From Polytrichum commune (Eukaryota > Streptophyta > Polytrichopsida > Polytrichales > Polytrichaceae), in assembly GCA_950295325.1 (NCBI GenBank), contig OX485807.1, forward strand, positions 37,664,440 to 37,728,439: DNA of 64,000 nucleotides. The letters run 5' to 3'. Positions 43,256-53,854 of the stretch are shown here, in pieces. How positions within the stretch are numbered: position 1 is the stretch's first letter; each line of letters starts with the position of its first letter. The notes below the pieces were generated by a model. It worked only from the letters and a program-made list of their open reading frames with translations, was not told where the DNA came from and did no database searches. A program made the position numbers and the translations under genes.

Positions 43256-45400
43256 CAAATTTAGATGAAGTTCGTCACCCTCAAAGTTGGGACTAGGACT
43301 TGAGCTCATGCCATGTGGGTGGGCCCTAGCCAGCCGAATCATGACCCCATCATGGGGGCAAGGGGTTATCAAGGCCAGGGCCCACAATCGGGCAACCCTG
43401 GGCAATCCTTCAAATAAAAAAATAAAAAATCCCAACTGACAACTACTGCCACCCCGCCCGATTCCAAAAATAATAATAAGAATGTCATTGCATTCCTAAA
43501 GGCCGCTTGTCCACAAATCCCATATTGAGTGCACTTCACCTTGAAGGCCCAAAATTCAATCACGCTTAATAAGTTCAAATATTTATGAATACTTGTGAAA
43601 GTAGAAGGCATTAACTAAACTACAATAAACTTAACAAATTCAAAATAACACACAAATATAAGTTTCATTTTAGAATGACAAATTAAAAGACCCTTTCAAA
43701 TTGTAAGTCACATACATTATAACCTCAATGCTAATGAGGATTTTATTATATTCTTTTACTTCCAAGTTAATAACATGCTTTATTGACATTCATTGACATG
43801 CTTTTGGTTCACTTCAAGAATGAAATCCCAATCAATTACTTGTATACCAAGGGGAAGTGAACATAAGTATTGAATATTGGGCCTTCAAGGTGAAGTGCAC
43901 TCAGGGGCGGTTTACACCATAGACCATGAACTCGTCCCACGGAAGATGCCTTATTCCGCGGTACGAGTCCATGGTCTACATTTCATGGTCTGAGTTCTTA
44001 AAAATTTGATTTACAAAGCCGTTGGGCCCCTCACTAGGTGTAAACCAAATGTGGACCAAGAGGAATGACCATGTGGCAAGAAGTTAATGTGCTGATTTTT
44101 TTAATATAAGCCCAAAAAAGGCAGTTTTGGGAAAAAATGAAGTTTGACCATTTTGTTGACTTCAATTTGCCTTCACTTGGCTACACATGCCTTCACTTAT
44201 CTTATCATCACTTAGTTTTTTCTTCTTTTCGCCTTAAAGTTTGATCATTCTCTTGTCATCTCTTGGGCTTCAATTGTCTTCACTTCTTGTTAAATGTGTC
44301 GAAGATGTGGCTTGCAAATCTTCTCACAACAATTTTTACAATAAAAAAATGAGCAATTCAATTTGTACATGTGACATGTACCTTGTGTTGTCACTACACT
44401 AAATAGGATATTTAGTGTTTGATTATATCTAATGTTGTTACCACCCAACCTTGCTCAACACTAAATTTCAATTCTTTGATAATTAATGTTAGAAGATTTC
44501 CCATTGCGCTTCTTTTGACCACCCTGATCTACAGTCACTAAACGACTACGTTTTTTTCTTTTTTCTTTTTCAACTGTATTTTTTTAAACATTTTGGGGCG
44601 TGTAATATACCGTTGGAAAGGTATTTTCAAGACCTTTCCAATGGTATATTATACGCCCCCAAATTCCAAACATTGCAGCTGGTAGACCAAAAAAACAAAT
44701 CTGCACTTGAATTCTTGAGTTCTAGATGTCCCGCGTTGTTTGATGAAACACGTGTAAGCCGGTTTAAGGTGTAGGGCAAGGTAGTGCTGGTATGTCTCAT
44801 GGGCTATAATATAATTAAGGCACATAAAAGGTAGATTCATTAAAACATTCTTGAAATGGCATTTCTTTGACATGGGCCATTGCCTTTTCCTACCAGACCA
44901 CCTCTCTTGCCTCTCTCACCGCAAAACCTGTTGGACCATGTCAGTGCATTTATTAGGCCTTAAAAATTATATTTTGGGGACCTCAACCTCCATGGTCCCT
45001 CTGCCATTTTTTCCTTAGTGTAAACCAAAGTTGTCCCGAAGAGCCAATCAGGTGCCTTGCAGAGCCCTGGTCCAACTTCATGGTCCATAGTGTAAACCAC
45101 CCCTCAATAAGGGATTTGTGGACAAACCAACCTTCAAGAATGCGAGGGCAATGTTTTTTTGGAATCAAGCAAGGCAATAATAGTTGTCGGTTGGGATCAT
45201 TAAAATAATAATAATAATAATAATTGATGGGACTACCCAAGGGTGCCAGTTCGTGTGCCCCAGCCTTCACACCCCCCACTCCCCATGATGGGGTCATGGC
45301 TGAATCGGCTAGGGCTTGCCCAATTGGCATGAGCTCTAACCCCAATCCTACATTTGGGCAGCTCATGGGACCACCTCCCAAAACAAACAATGCCAACCTA
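43256..45400. mobile_element. Long-inverted-repeat element C with a nested Harbinger-like insertion
   Basis: The left arm (about 43256-43530) and right arm (about 45110-45390) are inverse copies. Shared blocks include TTTGTGGACAA, CCCCATCATGGGG/CCCCATGATGGGG, GGCTAGGGC and GGCATGAGCTC. The interior (43560-43903: TATTAACTAAAC-like, GACAAATTAAAAGACCC, AAGGTGAAGTGCACTCA) matches element A. The 1200-bp element at 43904-45103 interrupts it exactly where element A reads CACTCAATATGGGATTTGTGG. Confidence 0.72.
43904..45103. mobile_element. Harbinger-like non-autonomous element (1200 bp), TSD TCA
   Basis: The terminal inverted repeats GGGGCGGTTTACACCATAG and CTATAGTGTAAACC-type right end CTATGG/TAGTGTAAACCACCCC match over about 27 bp with three differences. 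TCA flanks both sides (43901-43903 and 45104-45106); TCA departs from the usual TWA target. Ends are similar to those at 32091 and 62892, but the interior differs. It contains a strong hairpin at 44595-44659. No transposase. Confidence 0.82.
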
Positions 45401-45640
45401 ATAAAAAACCCTACATGCTTAGAGTATGAATTTTTTTATATGTAATTTTGGCCCACATGGTAGTGGGCACTACCCTACATCAATAGATACCTTCCATCCA
45501 CGAAGATTGCCACCTAATGGGTTGCATACCCCGTCAAAATTAGGTGGCAACCCATCTCGGGTTGCATGAGCACTTAAGAGATAAGGGCATACTCTACCCT
45601 TAAATATAATTGATACCATAGATCTTGGCAACAGTGGTCT

Positions 45641-45866
45641 CAATGATCGGGGAGAACCAGCAGTTACTTACAGATGAACTGGTTGAGTTTGAGAAATAAT
45701 CAGTTGAAGCTCAAGATTGCAGGAAAATTTCCGATCATTTCAGAGGAATTTATAGAATATACCCCAATTTAATAAAGGAGAACCGGAGGATGTCAACATG
45801 TAACCGGTTGGACTTGCAAACACTAGGATCTCAACCGATTATGCCCAAAAATCTCCCCGATCACTG
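45641..45866 (-). mobile_element. hAT-type MITE, copy 3 (226 bp)
   Basis: Inverted copy of the 10557 and 30544 elements. The ends are CAATGATCGGGGAGA and TCTCCCCGATCACTG, with a perfect 8-bp duplication AGTGGTCT at 45633-45640 and 45867-45874. Confidence 0.92.
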
Positions 45867-45874
45867 AGTGGTCT

Positions 45875-46876
45875 GTAGTATCTATCACTCATTCCTGACG
45901 TATGCTATTTAGATTTCATTTCAACAGCTTCGAGGTGGCATCACTAACCAGGGAATCGCGTACTCCTCTCGCCCACTTTTGAATCAGCAGCAGAATAACA
46001 CAATCAAAAACCATAAAGAGGAGAGTAGTTTGGTTACGGAATACGTGGAAGTGATCAATCGACCAGACTCTCACTGTAGACTACAATAGATACATGTAGA
46101 ACATCAATTGAAGTAGACTGCTAGAGGTTCACCTATACATCTATGCAATTGAATGAAGTACTGTAAACAAATGCTTACCCCTTTTGAAAGGGGTGTCACA
46201 AACCATTCATACATTTTTCATTCTGCTGAATCAACCAATGAATTCTCTTGTGGGTTGTGTAACGTTTTCTTGGTTTGAGTACAGACCTCTAGGACAGAGG
46301 CCTACAAAAGGCATAAAGTCAATACAGCGGAGGGCCATCATATGAATCTCCATGAACATGTCTAAGATTGCGAAGAATCCAAAAAAGTAACACAAAATGA
46401 GGTGCAAAAGGAAAAATATAACAGAACACAGTAGCCAAATTTCTCTAGGAGATAAAGGAACACACAGTAAACATGAAGTTCATGAATTGACATAAAACAA
46501 GACCAAACATGGTTGCAAAATTCTCTACAGACCTTCAAATCTAGATTGAGCATTAGCATTCTGGAACTGCAAATCATTTACACTTTACCTCAAAAGTTCA
46601 TCCATCTTGTACACTTGATCCCTTTCAAGTTCTAGACAGGAATGAACTAGAGCCACCATCAGGTGCAATAAAACTTGTGTTTGCAATAAGGGGCTCCTCC
46701 CTACTTTTTTATACATGATTCATGGAAAGTTGGTTGAGATACATAAAAGGTCTGAAACTCGAAGACATTACTACACCAGCATTTTTTAAATCTCTAGCTT
46801 CTTCCAATAGGTGATTGGTAGTACATCATTTTGTAAAGCCGAGATAGAAATGCCAGGTTGCTTGTGCTTGCTCATT
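45875..46876. other. 3' flank of the aminoacylase gene
   Basis: No separate gene. The segment next to 46876 should contain the 3' untranslated region; I cannot fix the poly(A) site. Confidence 0.35.
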
Positions 46877-49800
46877 TTACAGTTCAGAGTGAGTGTTGGA
46901 ATTCGGGGCATGGCTGGAGTAGGCTTTGAAAATCTCCTCATAAACTGGTATTCCTTTCAAGTACTCATCTGCATTCAAAAACTGCATGCCAGAACACATC
47001 ATATGATCAGGGACACCAGATCATCACTTACACTAATCCTTTATACCTCTTTCAAGGTGAATGAGGCTTCAAAATAAATTTGCATGTAGCAGCTTATGGA
47101 ACACTCCATGCATTATGATTTCCCAAAGATTGTGAACCTGACACATACCTCATTGTGGTCGTGCAACAAGATGGGAGTGTTGGCCATTGGTGAAAACCCA
47201 AAGGCGATGATCCCTTCCTGTCGGACATAGCGCGAATCAGTTGCCGCAGGGAAAATTTCTGGATTCTTCAACTTGCCTCCAGCTTTTGTTACTGCTTCCT
47301 TCAGGAGCCCCCACCATGGATTTGAATCATCCGCCGCAGTGACTGTGGGATGGCCTTTCTTATCTCGTGGATACACCTTCTCTGTAAACTGCAAACAAAG
47401 TTCACCCATTATTATTAACCCTTAAAGGTTGAAGGGGCTCAATGTACGGCATATATACACAAATTCTACAAGTCTTTACTGAGTCCAAAAAAACACCTTT
47501 TGGAATATCTATAGGTTTGAACTTCATTGACTACATTCTCTTATGTCAAGAAGAAAATAAAAATATACTCTTGAGTGATATTGGTGATCAAAATACTAAG
47601 TATGTATATGCATCCAAGGGCACACATGGTGTGTATTTGAACACAACATATTCAGCCAATTTGAAAAGTGCACTTGAAGAACAAGTTAATTTTAGATAGT
47701 CACTTTTGACACAATTAACTTAGAATGGAAGTATGTAGCTGAAAGACATGTTTTTGTGCATGTCAAGTCCAGGATGGGGCCTCTTAGAGACTTATGAGTT
47801 AACTCTTGCAGGTATGAAGTACAGAAGATAGGCGTGTCCTGGATCACTAGGTGTTACTTGTGAGAGCTTCCAAGCTCATAGAGTTGTTGTCACAGTTCTG
47901 AGACAACAGCAAACTCAGCTGCAATGCCCGCTACAGATCAAGAGGCAGAACAATAGAATACTCTACAATGTTTCCTGCTTGAGCATTTACATATAATTGA
48001 TCTTGAAATTTTGTGACATGGCAGTCTCACATTGCTAAAGATCCATTCAAGTCCCACATCGAAACTAAAATTTGGCATCACAAAAAGTGAATCAGGCAGC
48101 ACTTTACAACATATTAATACCAATATTTAAATTCAGACCTACAAGTTCTTGGAGAAGTTTTTATCACTCTTGGATGTGATAAGCTTCATGACTGCAAGTA
48201 CAAAATGGTCATACCGAATAAGTGAAATTTCGGGAAGCAGGAGCCCAATCCTCGTCAATACGGCGTTGGAGATCCTCAACGTCACCTAGTGGAGGAATGC
48301 GGATGTCGAAGCCAGCTTCTGCTTCTGAAGGCTGCAAATTCATGACAAAGCCCTGCACACAAATAACTCGAATGCATCCATCTTTTATCATTGAGTATCA
48401 TAAAGCAAACAAACACCTCCGATCCCCAAATACCACTCAACATCTTCAATGGTGCCCAGATGAAATTGTGACTTTGATATGTTAGAGCATGTCATCGATC
48501 TACTTATTTCTGCTACATATCTAAACAAGACCTGAAAGTAGTTCTCCATTTGCAATTTCTTGCTATGGCTTTAGCAGATATCCCATGTGGTATTTGGCCA
48601 AATACATTATCATAGTAGATAGAGTAAAGTGATCTTCTGAGATTTGACATCATCATGTCGTCTTCCTCCTCAAATTTCACATCAATTAACGGGAAAAATG
48701 AGGCTTTTGGTCTAAATCACGATTCTCAAACCACAAACAAATAACTGAAGAGCTGACCCAAAGCAAATAACTCTTGTAGAAATCAAGTGAGCACTCTAGA
48801 AGTCATTCAACTGACGATTGATGTCACTAATACATTTTGGAAGGGAATGCAAGAAGGACATACAGTTGGTGTTGGAGTTCCCGCTTTAAGAAATACACTG
48901 TTGATTGATGTCACTTCACCCTCTGCTTTGAGACCCTGCTTCACAAGGTTAAATTGCTCCTCGCGAAACTTGCCAATACTTTCCAAACTCTTGACAAGAT
49001 TCTCATAGGCACTGTTGTCATACAGTTTGGATCCGTGGCCCGGGGCACCTGTAGCCTTGATTTGCAACCACCAGGGTGATCTTTCGCCATTGAAGACGCG
49101 GTAACTTTCCCCTGGAGATGCTAAACCCTCATCTAAAACTACCCCAATGTTGAGGTTCTCGAAATCCTTTGACACCACAAATTTTCCTGCTCCGTCCACG
49201 CCACCAACTTCTTCCTCAGGAACATATGAGAGGTGGATGGTACGGAGGGGCTCGAATCCTTTGTTTTTTAGGTTTCGAATGGCTTCAAGGTACTGCATCC
49301 CCACACATTTCATGTCTTGGGAACCTCTTGCAAAGATATTCCCATCTTTATCCTGCATGTACATGTCTTCATTGTCAACCAATATTGAAATCTCATTGCA
49401 AGTATTGCAGCCCTAGTAGTACAGCTGAGATTATGCCCATAAAAATTCTTAAGCCTTGAAAGGACATTCCCTTTCTATTGTGGCTGCAAGATTACATTTC
49501 CAAGAATAAAAGGTCCTTGATTGCATGCATCAATGCCAAGCATAATCCAGTGGCAAGCTCTCATTAGTCGTCACGTCATTGTTATGTATCTTCAAACATG
49601 ATCCTTCTCCAATCTTTTCAGAGTTCAAGTGAAGGGGGTTGTGCCGCAAATGGAATCACTCTTAAATTATTCACATAATGTAAGAATTATTCCATTTGCG
49701 CTCAGACTTTACATACGCTACTCAAGAATGTTACGGTAATGCCTCCACAATGCACAAACGTGGAAGGTGCATTGAATGTCAAACAACCTCGTTTGGGTGC

Positions 49801-51235
49801 CAAAACGTTGCCACTGAGTAGGAAAATGAGTACATTCTGACAGAATTTAGGGCTTCAAGCCACACTCAAAAAGGACTGAGGAATTTCCTTGTCACACCTC
49901 AACCTAGAAATTTCAAGCACACATGGACATTTGTGGCACAGACCCACATAAACAACACCCGAAATTGAAGCAACAATTCAATTACAGGGTTCAAAATTAA
50001 TTGCAATGTCAATTCCAAGGACGAATCACAGAACGTAACTTTGATGCACAACTCCAAACGCGAAGCAACTCTTATTTTGTTAGTATTCAAACTCCACTAG
50101 TACCACCATGAGATCCCTGTGCCAACTGAAATTTGAAGAATCTAAGCAACAAGACCCACACATATATGTTCAGCAGGGTTTAGGGGTTCCAGCAACACTA
50201 AAAAGCACTAAGGAATTCCTTGCCAAACCTCAACCTACAATTGTCGACACACATGGACATTTCTGGCAATGAGACCTCCAAAACAACACCTAAAACTGAA
50301 GTAACGCTTGAACTACGAGGTTGACAATTGCACAAATTGTAACGTCAATTCACAAGGTGGTTGTCCACTTGACGAAGTACCTCACGGGAAGCAACTACGA
50401 CCCACAACTTCAAATACGAACCAACTCTTATTTTTGAGATACTCAAATTCCATTCGCAGCAACATAGAATTTCAAAGAATCTAAGCAACTGGACCCAAAC
50501 AGACACATTCCCGGATGGTTAAAGGGTTCCCAGCCACACTCAAAAGGACTGAGGAATTCATTGTCAAACTCAATCTACAATTTATTGACACGCATGGCCA
50601 ACTCTGGTCCTGAGACCCACAAAAACAACACATTACATCAAAGCAACACTTCAACTACACGGTTCCACTTGACAAACTGCAATGTCAGTTCACAAGGTTA
50701 TTGTCCACTTGACAAACTCATTCACAGGATGTAACTTCGAGCTCACAACTTCAAACACAAAGCAACTCTCCTGTTTATTTTACACAAACTCCCCATTCGT
50801 AGCAACGTAGAATTTCGAAGAACCTAAGCAACCACGCACCCACAACAAGCAAAAACCACCGAGATTGATCGGATTTTCCCATACCTGCACGGCAGCGAAA
50901 GGATCATGCACCCACTTGCTCTTCTCGGCAGGAACAACATCCACATGGGAGTTGAGTAGAATTGTAGGAAGCGAAGGGTCCTTCCCCTTCCATGTGAGCA
51001 CAACCACGGGCTTCTCTTTTACATACTCGAAGACCTGCAACTCAAGGCCAATCTCTTTCGCCTGGGCAAGAAGAAAGTCCGTAGAAGGCTTGTAGTCAGG
51101 ATTCGGGTGCACTGTGGCAATTCGAAGAAACGTCTTGAACCGGCCCACGGGATCAGAAATCGACTCCGAGGTCGCCGAGGTGGACAAGAAGATGGCAGAA
51201 AACAACACACACAGCAGCAACGTGGACTGCCCCAT
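46877..51235 (-). CDS. Aminoacylase-1-like M20 metallopeptidase, five exons (440 aa)
   Basis: Exons: 51235-50885, 49352-48864, 48352-48215, 47388-47149 and 46981-46877. Each intron has GT-AG ends and all four are phase 0. The product is 440 aa, about the usual length for plant aminoacylase-1-like proteins, which release the acyl group from N-acylated amino acids. Residues 1-23 (MGQSTLLLCVLFSAIFLSTS) form a signal peptide, suggesting secretory-pathway location. M20 zinc-site residues are present: His97-x-Asp99 in NSHVDVVP, Asp130 in ARGSQDMK, Glu164-Glu165 in VPEEEVGG, Glu192 in LDEGLASP, and the C-terminal LLHDHNE at 400-406. The lid-domain GAPGHGSK (His223) is also intact. The C-terminus FLNADEYLKGIPVYEEIF is standard for the family. 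Start chosen at the ATG beginning the signal peptide (GGATGGGG). No lesion seen; I expect it to be functional. Confidence 0.95.
49858..50870. repeat. Three diverged tandem units of about 335 bp in intron 1 of the aminoacylase gene
   Basis: Units start near 49858 (AGCCACACTCAAAAAGGACTG), 50191 (AGCAACACTAAAAAGCACTA) and 50532 (AGCCACACTCAAAAGGACTG). Each repeats GAGGAATT, CACATGGACATTT, AACAACACC, CACAACTTCAAA, AGCAACTCT and GAATCTAAGCAAC in the same order. The last unit runs almost to the exon 1 donor site (50884). Confidence 0.8.
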
Positions 51236-51698
51236 CCTGGATCAGCCCCTTGAAACCCCCAAAAAAAAGCTCCACAACTCCGCCCAAAATTGAAATGTGA
51301 GCGCTTACTAATGAGATTCTTCACAAGAACATTGCCAATTCGGGCACACAACCTTGGAAGCAAGGTTGAGGAAAGTTCAGAAACACTTAGACGGGAGTCG
51401 TCTTGAAAACGAAAGTGCACCTACGCGACTTCCGATCCTCCCCTCTCGTGGGCTTCTTTTTAAGTACCCTTGGATGCTTTTGAGGGGATAGAGACGAAAC
51501 CAAGGATTCTTCCTTCGGCCTCCACCGAGCCTCCAAGGCCGAGAAGGAATGAAATGATGCTCTTCGTAATGTTCCCCTTCATTGGAAAATAACGTAGGCT
51601 TTAGCATGTAAAATGTGCTTCACAAGGCCCAAGGCTCACATGTATTATAACTTACTCCACCCTTGTTCCCAATGTGATTCACCTACTAGTGGAGAGAG
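51236..51698. other. Upstream region of the aminoacylase gene
   Basis: No other gene recognised. Open frames in the leader start at non-ATG codons. I cannot define the promoter. Confidence 0.35.
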
Positions 51699-51932
51699 GG
51701 AATTACCGTATACAAGCGTACCTCTCATTCATCCAACACGAAACCCATAAAATAGTATGCAGTCCAAAGGTTATTTTTTCAATTCATTTGACATCGGAAT
51801 CAGTTTTAAAAATCCCAAATTAATCTCCTTGAGATCATTTGAGATGAGTCAATAACAAACCTACAGGGGGGTCAAGTTTTTATGTTGGATAAATGAGAGG
51901 TACATTCGTATATGATGATTCGCTCTCTCCCC
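51699..51932. mobile_element. MITE with TA target (234 bp), 0.46 kb upstream of the aminoacylase gene
   Basis: The left end GTGGAGAGAGGGAATTACCG continues to CGTACCTCTCATTCATCC. The right end is its inverse (GGATAAATGAGAGGTAC...CGCTCTCTCCCC). TA flanks both ends (51697-51698 and 51933-51934). Arms of about 44 bp. Related to 24513-24790. Confidence 0.75.
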
Positions 51933-52686
51933 TATTGGACTCCCTGAGTTATTGCATAATGAATTGATCGTCCAAGAGCACAAGGGTTATCAGAATTTGT
52001 CACGAGTTTTCATCCATGTAGGCATGGTATCACCTGTATTTCACATAATTTATTCACGAGGTTATTGGTTATGACTGATAATCAGCTTGACAAACAGGTG
52101 GATGACTTGCCGCTCCCACAGTTCATCATCCACTCCCCTCTCGTTGTTATCTAATCCACAACCATTTGGCACATGAGGCAGCGTTCCTGGATTGGGGAAG
52201 AAAGTGATTTTCTTTTAGCAAAACCCTCTTCCTGCCCCGCCTCAAAGGGCCACACCTAGGCCTTCGATCTATGTGATCAGAGGTCTAGAGGAGGAGGGTG
52301 CCAAAATGATTATGTCCAATCAACCTGCTTGGGTCTCCAAGCCCTTCAAGGTTACCTAGTTTATGAATATATAGGGAGGGGGTGGGGGGGTCTATAAGAT
52401 ATGTGACCATTAATGAGCACAAGAATGTTCACTTTGATAATGAATAAGATACATTGGAAAACAAATTGAACCCTCCTAAGGTCCTCTTAAAATAACCTAA
52501 AAACCACACTCCTATTGCACAATTCTCAAAAATTGAAAATGAAATGGAGTATATATTTTTACTGTAAAACTTTCAAATTTTGATGTACCTATGTGAAAAT
52601 TTTGAGAAATGAAGAAAGGACAATAAACAATGGAGCTTGATTACGTGAAGAGGATGATAAAGACTTGATTGAGACCTCATATAAGA

Positions 52687-52932
52687 CACTACAAGAAAAT
52701 TTGTCCACTGCAACCATTTGTTGCGACTTGGTCATTGCAACTTGTGGCAAGGAAATGCATAAATAAATCATTTTGGTTGTCAAATGAAAGTTTTTGGCTA
52801 CAGTTTTTGGACATTCAATAACCGAAGCCCTCTAGTTGACAACCAAAATGATTTATTTATGCATTTTCTTGTCACGAGTCACAATGGCCAAGTCGCAACG
52901 GATGGTTGTAATAGAAGAGCTTTCTTCAAGTG
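52687..52932. mobile_element. CACTA-type MITE (246 bp), TSD AGA
   Basis: The ends are CACTACAAGAAAA and CTTTCTTCAAGTG, that is CACT(A/T)(C/G)AAGAAA inverted. The inverted arms extend to about 97 bp each, through TTGCGACTTGG and AAATGCATAAATAAATCATT, with only a short unpaired loop of about 50 bp. A 3-bp AGA duplication flanks it (52684-52686 and 52933-52935). Both the CACTA terminus and the 3-bp duplication fit the CACTA/CMC superfamily. Non-coding. Confidence 0.92.
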
Positions 52933-52935
52933 AGA

Positions 52936-53854
52936 TGTGGATGTGTGCATGTGGTTGTGATCTTCTTCTTTTTGGTTTTTAATTGTTCTTGTGATTTTAC
53001 AATAATAATAATAACATGAAAAGGTGGAAATAATTGCCATTTAAAAACTCAACGTTCGATGATTCAAATGCAACTGCCACATTCTCTACTAATTAAGAGT
53101 CATTGATGGCCCATAATATTCAGGACAAGGACGCAATGTGCACCGCCCATGTTGGCAAGGTTAACCCAAAGTAAGGGTTGCTTTACATTACGGTGAAGAA
53201 GTGCACCGGTCGATCAAGAATTTCAACCCAAGACATGGTTATTTGAGGCGAGGGATGATATGCCGGAGAAGATGAAAAGACAATTAAAAAAAAATGCCTT
53301 AAGAAGTCTTGACCGGTTGTAGTGTAACCACCTAGAGGAGAAGTGTATTGGACAACTTCAGAGAGAGAGAAGAGAAAAAAAAAACGTTGACCTTAGTGGG
53401 ATCAACATGATTGAAATGCCCATTCAACTCACCCTTGGTATTATGTCCATTGGACATAATATCAATGATGCATGACTACTAACCCCTCTCAGGGTGGGCA
53501 CTATAGTAACCAAGGTGACCAAAGTGACCATGGGAATTGAGCGACTAGGTGATCTTTGTAGTGGTGGGGTTAGTGTGGTTGTGGTGTTGTAGGGGTATAT
53601 GATCATTTTTCTTCATGAGGTGGCCGTTGAGTCATAAGACTTCTCAGTGATTCATTGTAGCATCACATGTTTAGTGGTCCGGGTTCGATCCCTAATGGCC
53701 TTGTACGAGCATTGTATTGTGATATCAGTGACTTGGCATTTGTTGTGTGAGTTACTTGGCATGAAAGTTGTATCTTATAGTCACCAACCCCTACCATAAG
53801 TTGTGACAGTTCCTTAGCCGGCGTTGACATTTATTCTTTTGTAATCCTAATTAT
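52936..53854. other. Unannotated
   Basis: It contains a 21-bp palindrome ATTATGTCCATTGGACATAAT at about 53440 and a tRNA-like B-box GGTTCGATCCC at 53682-53692 (see findings). No gene. Confidence 0.3.

Noticed and set aside
51019-51420. Minus-strand 133-codon frame overlapping aminoacylase exon 1
   Set aside because: It starts with GTG rather than ATG and runs in another frame than the clear M20 protein.
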